Below, one piece after another: positions 43,427 through 52,403 of a DNA stretch of 64,000 bases (positions are counted from its first letter, which is position 1; each line of letters begins with the position of its first letter). The stretch comes from CAZWDL01 sp964632995 (GTDB lineage: Bacteria > Bacteroidota > Bacteroidia > Chitinophagales > Saprospiraceae), in NCBI GenBank assembly GCA_964632995.1, contig CAZWDL010000024.1, positions 1-64,000 on the forward strand, written 5' to 3'. The position numbers and the translations under genes are program-made. The notes beneath the pieces were generated by a model, which searched no databases, had not been told where the DNA came from, and was given only the letters and a program-made list of their open reading frames with translations.

Positions 43427-44941
43427 ATGCGTGCAAAAAAAACTTACCTGTATTTTCTATCCTTTTTTGAAGGTAGCGCCGTGATGGCAGCCGAGCTTTT
43501 CGGCGCCAAATTGCTGACCCCTTATTTCGGTACTTCGCTGTACATCTGGGCGGCGGCCCTGGGACTCACCCTGGGCGGGCTCATGACCGGTTATTTTATC
43601 GGAGGCGTGATCTCCCGGAAAGTAAAGGATAATGAACGGGCCCTCTTTCTCATCCTCGTTATGAGCGGCGCCTTTTTATTTGTGATGCCCTTCTCCAGTG
43701 ACTGGGTCATGTCTTTCACCCTAGAGATGAGCCTGCAAATGGGGGCGATCATTTCCCTGTTGATTTTCATGTTTCCACCATTGATGTTCATGGGCATGGT
43801 TTCGCCCATAATCATCAATATACTCACGGAGGAAGCCAAAGGAGCGGGGTCAAGCGCCGGCAATGTTTATGCGATCTCTACGCTAGGAGGTATTTTTATG
43901 ACCTTCCTGCTTGGGTTCTGGATCATACCCGCCTACGGTCTCACAAAACCCGCCCTGATCATCGGGTTTGCCCTGGCGCTCTTCCCGGCGGTCTCCCTTC
44001 TACGCCGGAAAAATCTCACCGGAGCAGGCGCTTTGCTGGGGTTAGGCGCTTTATTTTTTGCGCTCAACACCATACAGGCAAAGAAGGAAGGGGAAGCGGT
44101 GTTGTATCAGTCAGAAGGCATACTAGGACAGATCAAGGTCATGGAATTACCCAAGACCAACGACGATGAGCGATCGATGAGAGCACTGGTAGTGAATAAC
44201 ACCATGCAGACAGTGGCCGATCCCCGCGATCTTTCTTTCAATTACTGGCCGTATACGACTTATGTTCCTTACTTCGCTTCTGTATTTGAAACCGGGAACA
44301 AGGCCTTGTTGCTGGGAATGGGAGGCGGCACGCTGGTTCGCCGGCTCGACTCGCTGGGCTATGAACTGGATGTTGTGGAAATTGATAAACGAATCAGAAA
44401 GGTGGCCGTGGAGTACTTCGCCCTCAGCCCCGAACAGAAGGTGATCATCGACGATGCGCGTCACTTCGTGCGTACTGCCGATTCGAAGTATCAGCTGATC
44501 GTATACGATGTCTTTAAGGGCGAATCGGCGCCGGAGCACGTCCTGACGCTGGAAGGAATCAATGAAGCCCGGCGGGTGCTGGAGCAGGAAGGCATGATGA
44601 TCATCAACTTTTACGGTTACCTGGAGGGCAAGCTCGGCAGGGTAACGCGATCCATCAACAAAACGCTGCTGGCAGCGAACTTCGATACCCGTTTGTATGT
44701 AACACCCGGAACTCCGGATACCCGTAACACGCTGCTGCTTGCCTGGCCTTCCGGTGCTTCCAACCCGTTGCAAAACAGCGCGGTGCGTCAACCGTACCAG
44801 CAGCTGCCCCGTCCATCTCTGATACCTGTCCCTGACCTTGAAGATGCCGTCGTATTGACCGATGAGCGCCCCCGGCTAGACCTGTTTGCCGAGGCGGCTA
44901 TGCAGTGGAGGCGATTATACAATGAATACCTTGTCAAATGA
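43427..44941 (+). CDS. Membrane-fused spermidine synthase-like protein, paralogue A
   Basis: The first 215 residues form about six to seven membrane helices (starting FLSFFEGSAVMAAELFGAK). The C-terminal 280 residues are a Rossmann methyltransferase-like spermidine synthase domain: nucleotide loop LLLGMGGGTLVRR, ribose-binding acidic pair VVEID, DDARHFV and YDVFKGES. Fusions of this kind are common, but their aminopropyl-transfer activity is mostly unproven. A second copy with the same layout is at 47518-49023. Between them are a subtilisin and a membrane protein on the same strand. Confidence 0.82.
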   Translation: MRAKKTYLYFLSFFEGSAVMAAELFGAKLLTPYFGTSLYIWAAALGLTLGGLMTGYFIGGVISRKVKDNERALFLILVMSGAFLFVMPFSSDWVMSFTLEMSLQMGAIISLLIFMFPPLMFMGMVSPIIINILTEEAKGAGSSAGNVYAISTLGGIFMTFLLGFWIIPAYGLTKPALIIGFALALFPAVSLLRRKNLTGAGALLGLGALFFALNTIQAKKEGEAVLYQSEGILGQIKVMELPKTNDDERSMRALVVNNTMQTVADPRDLSFNYWPYTTYVPYFASVFETGNKALLLGMGGGTLVRRLDSLGYELDVVEIDKRIRKVAVEYFALSPEQKVIIDDARHFVRTADSKYQLIVYDVFKGESAPEHVLTLEGINEARRVLEQEGMMIINFYGYLEGKLGRVTRSINKTLLAANFDTRLYVTPGTPDTRNTLLLAWPSGASNPLQNSAVRQPYQQLPRPSLIPVPDLEDAVVLTDERPRLDLFAEAAMQWRRLYNEYLVK

Positions 44942-45388
44942 GGGCTTAGATAGTTTCGGCATAAAGATTTTGTAATTAGATTTGAAAAGCATATATTTAA
45001 GCATCTCTAAATGAAAGCACGGTTGTTAATTCTGCCCCTGCCTGTTTAAGGCAAATGATCCTTCCTTAAGGAGGTCTGCCTTGTCTTGTAGAGGCTGTGC
45101 TACTCATTCATTTCACACTCACAACCCTGAATTTTCAAATGTTCACCCGACATTTGAAATCCGATCTTAAATATTGTTATCAGTTTTACCTGAAGAGTTG
45201 TTAGTCAATGTTGACCAGGGAGTACTTCCTGTTTCTCTAGTTTTAGAGATTTAAGATTGGAACTTCAACAAAAACGCGAAATAGCTAAAACACCAACTGT
45301 TGTGTGCCAAACAGATCAGGGGATCTGTTGCTGCACAACCTGACGAGGCTTTTATTTTTTTATCATAAACAAATAAACTTGGATTAGT
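44942..45388. other. Long leader region upstream of the subtilisin gene
   Basis: 447 bp without a gene. It contains two exact inverted repeats: tttcaaatg/catttgaaa (45133-45141 with 45151-45159) and aacagatc/gatctgtt (45310-45317 with 45322-45329). The second lies in the probable 5' leader of the protease gene and is followed at 45352-45361 by a T-rich tract, so a regulatory leader is possible. Confidence 0.45.
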
Positions 45389-46633
45389 ATGAAAAGTCAA
45401 TTAACAAAAATGCTGGGGGCGCTGGCCCTGGTAGCATTCGTTGTCGTTTCCTGTAACAAGGAAGAAATCGGAGTAGAGCAGCTGGCGGCTCCTCAGGTGT
45501 CTTCCAAACTCATCACTTACGATAGCGAGGTAATTCCTAATCAGTACATCGTTGTATTAAAGCCGGACGCCACGAAGATCGACTTCCGCGCTATGCCGAA
45601 CTACGAGGAGAGTCAGCTCGCGATGAAGAGCGAGGCCATTTCGTTGATGGAGTCTCACTCCCTCGCTGCGCAAAAGGTCAAACTAACCTACTCCGCTTCC
45701 ATTAAAGGCTTTATGGCCGAGCTGACGAAAGAGGAAGCCGTGGAATTGGCGGCAGATCCCAAGATTGAGTATATCGAGCAGGATCGTATTGTCCGCATCG
45801 GAGGAGGACCTCCCTTTGGCGGCGGTGGCAGCACCAGCTGTCAGTATGAAGATAGCGGTGAGACCCCCTGGGGCATCACAGTAGTTAATGGAGGCGCCAC
45901 CTATACCGGATCCAGTGTAGCCTGGATCATCGATACGGGAATTGACCTGGACCATCCCGATCTCAATGTCGATGCCAGCAGAGGCTTTGTCGCTTCGGAT
46001 ATGAAGGGAAAAGATGCAGGTTCACCTGACGACGGCAATGGCCACGGCACCCATTGCGCCGGCACAGTAGCTGCTAAAGCTGACGGAGCAGGGGTAGTCG
46101 GCGTAGCCGCCGGAGCAACCGTCATTCCCGTCAAGGTACTGGATAAAAGAGGTAGCGGCTCTTTCTCAGGCGTGATCGAAGGTGTTGACTATGTAGGCGC
46201 CAATGGCCAAGCCGGCGATGTGGCGAATATGAGCCTGGGCGGCGGCTTCAGCCAGTCGGTCAACGATGCCGTAATTGCTGCTTCGAGCGGTGGAGTCTGG
46301 TTTGCTGTTGCTGCCGGTAATGACGGCGCCGACGCCAACAATTACTCTCCGGCAAGCGCCAACGGCCCGTACGTGCGGACTATTTCGGCCAATGATTGCA
46401 ACTTGGAATTTGCTTCATTCTCTAATTATGCGAATCCGCCGGTAGACTTCTGCGCCCCTGGAGTCGACGTCAAATCAACCTGGAAGGATGGCGGTTATAA
46501 CACCATCAGCGGCACCTCTATGGCTGCGCCCCACGCTGCGGGTGTACTGCTGGCCAGCGGCGGCAACCCGAGCACCTGTGGTACCGTTAGCGGTGATCCC
46601 GACGGCGACGCCGATCCGATCATCTGCAACTGA
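45389..46633 (+). CDS. Secreted subtilisin-family (S8A, proteinase K-like) lipoprotein protease
   Basis: Signal peptide with lipobox VVVSC. Then an I9 inhibitor propeptide (about 50-135; NQYIVVLKPDA to EYIEQDRIVRI), which folds the enzyme and is cut off, and a catalytic domain with Asp182 (IDTGIDLDHPDL), His219 (NGHGTHCAG) and Ser377 (GTSMAAPHAAG). The protein ends soon after the Ser with a short acidic tail (GDPDGDADPII). No T9SS C-terminal domain is present. It may degrade extracellular protein for nutrition, since peptide-processing genes lie downstream. Confidence 0.93.
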   Translation: MKSQLTKMLGALALVAFVVVSCNKEEIGVEQLAAPQVSSKLITYDSEVIPNQYIVVLKPDATKIDFRAMPNYEESQLAMKSEAISLMESHSLAAQKVKLTYSASIKGFMAELTKEEAVELAADPKIEYIEQDRIVRIGGGPPFGGGGSTSCQYEDSGETPWGITVVNGGATYTGSSVAWIIDTGIDLDHPDLNVDASRGFVASDMKGKDAGSPDDGNGHGTHCAGTVAAKADGAGVVGVAAGATVIPVKVLDKRGSGSFSGVIEGVDYVGANGQAGDVANMSLGGGFSQSVNDAVIAASSGGVWFAVAAGNDGADANNYSPASANGPYVRTISANDCNLEFASFSNYANPPVDFCAPGVDVKSTWKDGGYNTISGTSMAAPHAAGVLLASGGNPSTCGTVSGDPDGDADPIICN

Positions 46634-46693
46634 TCCGGGTTGACCCGGGAATAAATTTGAGTATTACACTTTTTTGATTACCCAAATAATGGG

Positions 46694-46728
46694 AAGTCCC
46701 AGGACGCTTCGGCGGGTCTGGGACTTTT
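46694..46728. terminator. Bidirectional-looking terminator after the subtilisin gene
   Basis: aagtcccag (46694-46702) pairs with ctgggactt (46718-46726), followed by TTCATTTC. It lies 60 bp after the stop codon. Confidence 0.65.
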
Positions 46729-46898
46729 CATTTCTATATCTTGCCATTCAATTCTATTTGACCGTCTATTTGAATTGGGACTTTTAATTCTCTTAAGAAT
46801 GGAACTAAAATGAGCTTGGAAAGCGTTACCTTCATAACTCGTAATGTTAACTAAATGTAAACTAAATGTAAATTTAAGATTAACTAAAGCCAAGTAGC

Positions 46899-47438
46899 AT
46901 GAGCAAAGGAAAGAAAAAAGTGGAGTACAGAGAAGTGCAGCGTTTTCGGGAATGGGATGTGTTTATCCTGCTGAGTCTCTTTGTTTTGGGGCTGGCTTAC
47001 CGGGCCGTTGCCGGATATATGGGATGGTGGGGAGCGCCGGGTGAAGCCTCTTTTTCTACCTATTTGCTGCTGACGCTGGTTGTAGGTCTGGTATTTCTTT
47101 ACCTATATAGTATTCGGGTGCTGCTGGTGGTCAATAAAAAAGGCGTTCGTTATCAATTTTATCCCTGGCATTTTCGCAAACATAAAATCGATTGGGATGA
47201 GGTAGCAGATTGGCAGATAGTCGATATACCCCTGCAGGCAGCTCTTTCCGGTTGGAGTGTGAATTTTTCGTGCGAAAAGTGCTTCAGCGTGAACGGACGC
47301 CGTAAAGGCCTGGAACTGGACCTCCTGGATGGCAAACGAATATTCATCAGCTCTACGGAACCCGAGCGATTACGGAAAATAATCAAGCGGCTTCAAAAAA
47401 ACGACAATGGTATGGGGCCGGCGCAATCCCTTACCTGA
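46899..47438 (+). CDS. Two-helix membrane protein with PH-like cytoplasmic domain, hypothetical
   Basis: 179 residues: a charged N terminus, two membrane helices (about 23-45 and 53-73), then a soluble domain of about 100 residues (VNKKGVRYQFYPWHFRKHKI, LELDLLDGKRIFISSTEPER). The strand pattern, the WxxV turn and the final basic helix (RLRKIIKRLQKN) resemble bacterial PH-like membrane proteins. No specific function can be given. It lies between the subtilisin and paralogue B, 79 bp before the latter. Confidence 0.65.
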   Translation: MSKGKKKVEYREVQRFREWDVFILLSLFVLGLAYRAVAGYMGWWGAPGEASFSTYLLLTLVVGLVFLYLYSIRVLLVVNKKGVRYQFYPWHFRKHKIDWDEVADWQIVDIPLQAALSGWSVNFSCEKCFSVNGRRKGLELDLLDGKRIFISSTEPERLRKIIKRLQKNDNGMGPAQSLT

Positions 47439-47517
47439 AATGAACAAAAGCCCGGCCTTCTTCGTCGAAAAAAGGTAGGAGAGGGGCAGTTCCCTTTCCG
47501 GATCCCCAATATCGACT

Positions 47518-49023
47518 ATGAGTGCGCGACGCTATTACTTCTACTTACTTGCTTTCCTGGCCGGCGCCGGGGCGATGACCGGCGTATTGTCCGGTATTAA
47601 GTTACTGGCCCCCTTTTTCGGTACCTCCCTCATAGTCTGGTCAGCAGCGCTGGCTGTTGGCCTGACAGCGCTGACCATCGGGCACTCTTTGGGCAGCTGG
47701 TTTTGCCGAAAATTGACGACAGCGGAAAAAACACTGTACTGGATACTGCTGTTTGCCGGCGCCTTACTTTTTGTATTGCCCTACATCAGTAAGTGGATTG
47801 TCCGGTGGACACTGGATATGGAATTAATTGGTGGAGCGGTTTTTTCCCTGCTGTTCACTTTACTTCCTTTTCTGGTACTTATCGGCGCCTCTTCACCTGT
47901 ATTTATTGACCTGTTGACCAAAAAGGCCGGGCAGGCGGGCAGCAGTGCGGGGGGCTTATTCGCCGTCTATGCGTTCGGCGCTATCCTGATGACCATCCTG
48001 CTCGGTTTCCTGGTTATTCCCGATTTTGGCGTCAGCTGGCCGGCCATGATCCTGGGCGCCCTGCTGATGGTCTTTCCGGCGTTTTCCCTGATCCGGCATG
48101 GATTGCCCTGGGGGCTGGGATTATTCTTTGTTTTGCTGATATTCGCTTCCGCCAGGGAGCCCTACGAAGAAATCAATCCTTTCTATGAAAAAATCTATCA
48201 GACCGAGAGCATGCTCGGGCTGATAGAGATATTCACTTTTCCGGCGCCCGGTAATGAGCAGCGGCTCCTGCGAGGGCTTTTCCTCAACCGCATCCTGCAA
48301 ACCGTCATTGACCCCCAGGATTTATCCTATAATTTCCAACCCCACTCAGCCTTTATCCCCAAAGCGGCCAAAGAGCTGGCGAAGGGCCCTCGGGCTTTAC
48401 TGCTTGGCATGGGAGGCGGCCACCTGGCCCGGCAGCTCGATTCCCTGGGGTTTGAAATGGACGTGGTGACCTACGATCGCCGGTTGCGAAAAGTAGCGAC
48501 CAGGTATTTTGGTTTCAGGCCGGAGCAAGGAGTGGTGATGGACGATGCCCGCCACTTCCTTCAGCGCAGCGCCCAACAGTATGATCTGATCGTTTATGAT
48601 ATGCTGAAAGTGGAAACCATGTCCGGTTATCTGCTGACCAGGGAAGCCTGGGAACTGGTCAAGGGCCGGCTTGACTCCGATGGGCTGGTGGTGCTGCATT
48701 TGTACGCCGGACAGGAGCCGGTCAACAGGACAGTGACCGATGCGATCCTGCGTTCGATGAAACAGGCGGGGTTCACCTATAGCTCTTACCACCTTAAAAA
48801 CGACTTCGCTCCGCAAAGCCGGGTAGTATTGGCTCATGGATGGACGGCCGGGAAACCGGAACCACAGATAGTTGAATGGACGGACACGGCTTTTCAGATC
48901 ACCGAAGAAATCCTTGATCCTTCCACGGCTCCCCTGCTCACCGATGAACGACCTCATCCGCTGCTCTTCACCCGCGCCGCCATGGCCTGGCGCAAAAGTT
49001 CGCAGGAGTTATTGAAGAACTGA
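47518..49023 (+). CDS. Membrane-fused spermidine synthase-like protein, paralogue B
   Basis: Same architecture and length as paralogue A (501 versus 504 residues): membrane helices beginning FLAGAGAMTGVLSGIKLLAP, and a C-terminal synthase-like domain with LLLGMGGGHLARQL. The acidic ribose-binding pair reads VVTYD instead of VVEID, so the Glu is replaced by Thr, while DDARHFL and YDMLKVE are kept. A changed cofactor site suggests altered or lost SAM-type chemistry. The two copies probably arose by duplication and then diverged. Confidence 0.8.
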   Translation: MSARRYYFYLLAFLAGAGAMTGVLSGIKLLAPFFGTSLIVWSAALAVGLTALTIGHSLGSWFCRKLTTAEKTLYWILLFAGALLFVLPYISKWIVRWTLDMELIGGAVFSLLFTLLPFLVLIGASSPVFIDLLTKKAGQAGSSAGGLFAVYAFGAILMTILLGFLVIPDFGVSWPAMILGALLMVFPAFSLIRHGLPWGLGLFFVLLIFASAREPYEEINPFYEKIYQTESMLGLIEIFTFPAPGNEQRLLRGLFLNRILQTVIDPQDLSYNFQPHSAFIPKAAKELAKGPRALLLGMGGGHLARQLDSLGFEMDVVTYDRRLRKVATRYFGFRPEQGVVMDDARHFLQRSAQQYDLIVYDMLKVETMSGYLLTREAWELVKGRLDSDGLVVLHLYAGQEPVNRTVTDAILRSMKQAGFTYSSYHLKNDFAPQSRVVLAHGWTAGKPEPQIVEWTDTAFQITEEILDPSTAPLLTDERPHPLLFTRAAMAWRKSSQELLKN

Positions 49024-49055
49024 TTTAACCCAAATTATTTTGTAAGACCGCGCAA

Positions 49056-51191
49056 CTACGCCTCGGTCAGTTCCGCCTTGTAATCGCTGATCAATCGTTG
49101 CTGCACATCGTGCGGCACCGACTGGAATTCGGCGAATTTTTGCTTGAACTTGGCCCGGCCCTGCGACAGCGAGCGTAGCGTCGAGGAATACTGATAGAGC
49201 TCTGCGAGGGGTAGTTTGGCCATGATCTTCTGATAATGTCCTTCGCTGCCCATCCCTTGAATGATGGCCCGGCGGGTTTGCAGATCGCCCATAATTTCGC
49301 CCATGACCTCATCGGAACAGAGGATTTCCACATCGTAGATCGGCTCCATAATTTGCGGAGCGGCTTTCATAAAGGCCGACTTAAAGGCCATTGTAGAAGC
49401 AATCATAAAGGCCATATCGTTGGAGTCGACGGGGTGCATTTTGCCGTCGTAGATGCACACGCGGATATCCTGACAGAAGGAGCCGGTGAGCGGTCCTTCC
49501 TCCATTTTTTGCATGATCCCTTTTTTGATGGCGTTGGAGTATTTGTTGTCGATCGCGCCACCGACGATACACCAGTAGTAGGCGAGCTTACCGCCCCAGG
49601 GCAGCTCTTCAATTTCCACATTTCTTACGGAAAGCCCTTCGGGGTCCGGCATGCCTTCCTCATAAGGTTCGATGCGCATATGCACCTCGGCAAACTGGCC
49701 GGCGCCGCCGGTCTGTTTTTTGTGGCGGTATTCCTCCTCAGCCTGTTTGGTGATGGTTTCCCGAAAGGAGATGCGCGGTTTGATGAAGTCCATGCTCACG
49801 TCATGCAGCAACTCGATGCGGTGTTTAACGAGGTCGAGATGCAGCTGTCCCTGACCGAAGAGCAAGGTTTGTTTTAGTGTTTTGGATTGCTCCAGGTGCA
49901 GTGTGGGGTCTTCCTCCTCGATCTGGTGCAGGGCTTTAATGAGTTTTTCCATGTCGGCCTTGCTGGGAGGCTTAACGGCTACCCGGATGCGCGATTCGGG
50001 GAAGTGCATCGGTTCGATCTTGCGGTCGACGCCTTTTGTATTCAGGGTGTCGTTGGTATGCGTGTTTTTCAGTTTGACCGTCACCCCGATATCTCCCGCT
50101 CTGAGTTCGTTGACTTGCTCGCGTTTGGAACCATTGGTGATGTAGACCTGCCCGAAACGTTCGGATTCCTGATTGCCGGCGTTGACGAGCTCGTCGCCCG
50201 CCTTGAGGGTGCCGCAGAATACTTTAAAATAGGAGACCAGGCCGACGCGCGGCTCGGAGATGGTTTTGAAGATAAAAACGGTGGTATCATCTTCCTCGTT
50301 GCACGCCAGGTCTTCTCCTCCTTCAAGCTTGGCGGCGGGGCGGTCGGCAGGGGAGGGGCATACGTCATTGATAAAACCCATGATCCGTCCGCTACCCATG
50401 TTGTTGGAGGCGGAGCAGCAGAAGACGGGAAAAAGTTCCTGTTTACCGATGGCGATACGCAGGCCGTACGACAGTTCTTCTTCGGTAAGTTCCCCTTTTT
50501 CGAAGTAACGCTCCATCAGCTCCTCGTCGTTTTCCGCGGCTGCCTCAACGATGGCGTTGTGCATTTCCTGGACGCGCTCCTTCTCCGATTCCGGTATGGG
50601 TTGCTTTTCCGGTTTGCCGCCTCCTTCCGGAAACACGTACATCGTCATGCGCAGCGCATCGACAATTTTATTGAAGCCGGCGCCTGGATTGAGAGGATAT
50701 TGCATAGGTACTACCTTGTGTTCATCGTAGCGTCCTTTGAGTTGTTCGAGGGAAAGGTTAAAGTCGGCTTTTTCGTGATCCACCTGGTTGATGACAAAAA
50801 GGGCCGGCGTTTTAAAGCTGTCGACATATTCCCAGATGAGCTCCGTGCCTACTTCAACCCCGTTTTTGGCGTTGACCACCATGACACCTGTATCGGCTAC
50901 TTTTAAGGAACAGATCACCTCTCCGATGAAGTCGTCAAAACCAGGCGTATCGAGAATATTGATCTTGGATTCCTTCCACTCGTCGTGCATCAGAGCGGTA
51001 AAAAGGGAATTCTCTCGTTCGTGCTCCAGTTCGGTATAGTCAGAAACCGTATTGTGCTCCTCTACCGTGCCACGCCGGTTCAATTCGCCCGCCTCGTAAA
51101 GCATTGTTTCTGCTAAAGTGGTTTTTCCTGACCCGGAGTGGCCTAATAGTACTACGTTTCGGATGTTTTTAGTGTCGAAGCTCATAGACAA
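49056..51191 (-). CDS. EF-G-like translation factor paralogue with altered GTPase motifs
   Basis: 711-residue five-domain EF-G homologue. It has a P-loop GHSGSGKTTL, but the switch II motif reads DTPGFDDF instead of DTPGHVDF, so the catalytic histidine is missing. Switch I lacks the RGITI threonine (here ERENSLFTAL). The base-recognition motif is NQVDHE instead of NKMD. Domains II to V look complete (SIRNVEI, then GPLTGSFCQDIRVCIYDGKM, DVEILCSDEVMGEIMGDLQT). EF-G-like paralogues of this sort are common in Bacteroidota; their role is less clear than that of EF-G. ATGs at 51191 and 51185 both fit the start. Confidence 0.82.
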   Translation of the reverse strand: MSMSFDTKNIRNVVLLGHSGSGKTTLAETMLYEAGELNRRGTVEEHNTVSDYTELEHERENSLFTALMHDEWKESKINILDTPGFDDFIGEVICSLKVADTGVMVVNAKNGVEVGTELIWEYVDSFKTPALFVINQVDHEKADFNLSLEQLKGRYDEHKVVPMQYPLNPGAGFNKIVDALRMTMYVFPEGGGKPEKQPIPESEKERVQEMHNAIVEAAAENDEELMERYFEKGELTEEELSYGLRIAIGKQELFPVFCCSASNNMGSGRIMGFINDVCPSPADRPAAKLEGGEDLACNEEDDTTVFIFKTISEPRVGLVSYFKVFCGTLKAGDELVNAGNQESERFGQVYITNGSKREQVNELRAGDIGVTVKLKNTHTNDTLNTKGVDRKIEPMHFPESRIRVAVKPPSKADMEKLIKALHQIEEEDPTLHLEQSKTLKQTLLFGQGQLHLDLVKHRIELLHDVSMDFIKPRISFRETITKQAEEEYRHKKQTGGAGQFAEVHMRIEPYEEGMPDPEGLSVRNVEIEELPWGGKLAYYWCIVGGAIDNKYSNAIKKGIMQKMEEGPLTGSFCQDIRVCIYDGKMHPVDSNDMAFMIASTMAFKSAFMKAAPQIMEPIYDVEILCSDEVMGEIMGDLQTRRAIIQGMGSEGHYQKIMAKLPLAELYQYSSTLRSLSQGRAKFKQKFAEFQSVPHDVQQRLISDYKAELTEA

Positions 51192-51263
51192 TGCATTTTG
51201 GAATGGTTAATTATCGCGCTTTCAGGTTTTTTTCACGCAGGATTAATTATTTTTCCCGTAGAA

Positions 51264-51283
51264 TGCTCGTGAATGCACGAGCA
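51264..51283. promoter_or_regulatory. Exact 8-bp inverted repeat in the divergent promoter region
   Basis: tgctcgtg and cacgagca around a 4-nt spacer lie between the divergent EF-G-like and aminotransferase genes, 72 bp from the former. A regulator-binding site is possible. Confidence 0.35.
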
Positions 51284-51471
51284 GGCGTAATTTAAGGGCC
51301 GGAAGCCCCGTCACAGATGATTATTGTCACCGGAAACTATTAATAAAGTCATCTGCTTCCTGGAAGCAAGGCAAATCCTTCCTGGTTCAGTGAAATATTT
51401 TACGATTTCTTGCAACCGGGCAATCAAATTAGGAAATTGACACAACAAAACAAAATAAAAAGAGCAGTCAC

Positions 51472-52317
51472 ATGATTCAGTATTATAATCTCAACGGTGA
51501 AAGGGTCCCGGTTAACGAAGCCAAGCTGTTGGTTAACGATCTCGCCATTATTCGCGGCTATGGTATTTTCGATTATTTTCTGGCGCGCCGGGGACAGCCC
51601 CTCTTCATCGACGATTACCTCAATCGCTTTTACAACTCGGCGGAAAAAATGCACATGAAAGTTCCGCTGGAGCGACCGGAACTGCACCACGCTATTCAGG
51701 AGCTGATCGATGCCAACGGACAAGAGGAAGCCGGCATCCGGTTGGTGCTCACCGGCGGCTACGCCGACGACGGCTACACGCCCAAAAACCCCAATCTTAT
51801 CATCCTGCAGCATCCCATGCCCCGGCAGCCGCAGGAACGCTTCGATAACGGCGTCAAGCTGATCACCCACCGCTACGAGCGCGACGTGCCCGAGGTGAAA
51901 ACCATCAACTACCTGGAAGGTATCCGACTGATCCCCGAACTGAAGAAGGCAGGCGCCCTGGAACCGCTTTATCACGACGGCGCCTACCTCACCGAATCGG
52001 TCCGCTCCAACTTCTTCCTGGTACTCGACGACGAGCGTATCGTCACGCCCGATAGCAATATCCTTTTTGGGATTACCCGTAAAAAGGTGCTGGAAAAAGC
52101 GAGGGAACACTTCGAGGTGGAGGAGCGCGGCGTGCGGGTGGAAGAACTCGAAGATGCCCGTGAAGCTTTCCTCACCGGCTCCACCAAGCTCCTGATGCCG
52201 GTGGTGCAGATTGACGATATCGTTTTCGGCGACGGCCGCCCGGGACCGGTGACGAAGAAACTGATGCAGCTGTTTGAAGAAACGACGAAGGAGTACCTGG
52301 CGAGTGGGGTAAGATAA
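51472..52317 (+). CDS. Class IV aminotransferase (D-amino-acid / branched-chain type)
   Basis: PLP enzyme of fold type IV, 281 residues. The catalytic lysine is in PEVKTINYLEGI. N-terminal NEAKLLVNDLAIIRGYGIFD and the cofactor-phosphate loop SNILFGITRKKVL are typical. The Arg/Lys pattern favours D-alanine-like or branched-chain aminotransferase over aminodeoxychorismate lyase; a separate pabC candidate is at 62486. It opens a same-strand run of amino-acid and peptide genes up to 58.3 kb, though gaps of 40-210 bp mean this need not be one operon. Confidence 0.85.
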   Translation: MIQYYNLNGERVPVNEAKLLVNDLAIIRGYGIFDYFLARRGQPLFIDDYLNRFYNSAEKMHMKVPLERPELHHAIQELIDANGQEEAGIRLVLTGGYADDGYTPKNPNLIILQHPMPRQPQERFDNGVKLITHRYERDVPEVKTINYLEGIRLIPELKKAGALEPLYHDGAYLTESVRSNFFLVLDDERIVTPDSNILFGITRKKVLEKAREHFEVEERGVRVEELEDAREAFLTGSTKLLMPVVQIDDIVFGDGRPGPVTKKLMQLFEETTKEYLASGVR

Positions 52318-52326
52318 AAAGGATTG

Positions 52327-52358
52327 CCCGCCTTCGCACGAGGCTACGGCGGGCGAAG
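52327..52358. repeat. 32-bp hairpin repeat, second copy of 28247-28278
   Basis: It differs from the first copy at four positions and keeps the cccgcc/ggcggg arms and the gcgaag end. It starts 9 bp after the aminotransferase stop codon. Confidence 0.75.
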
Positions 52359-52403
52359 AAGAATTGGAGGGGGCAAAGGTAAAACTCATATTATTACAGG
52401 CAC

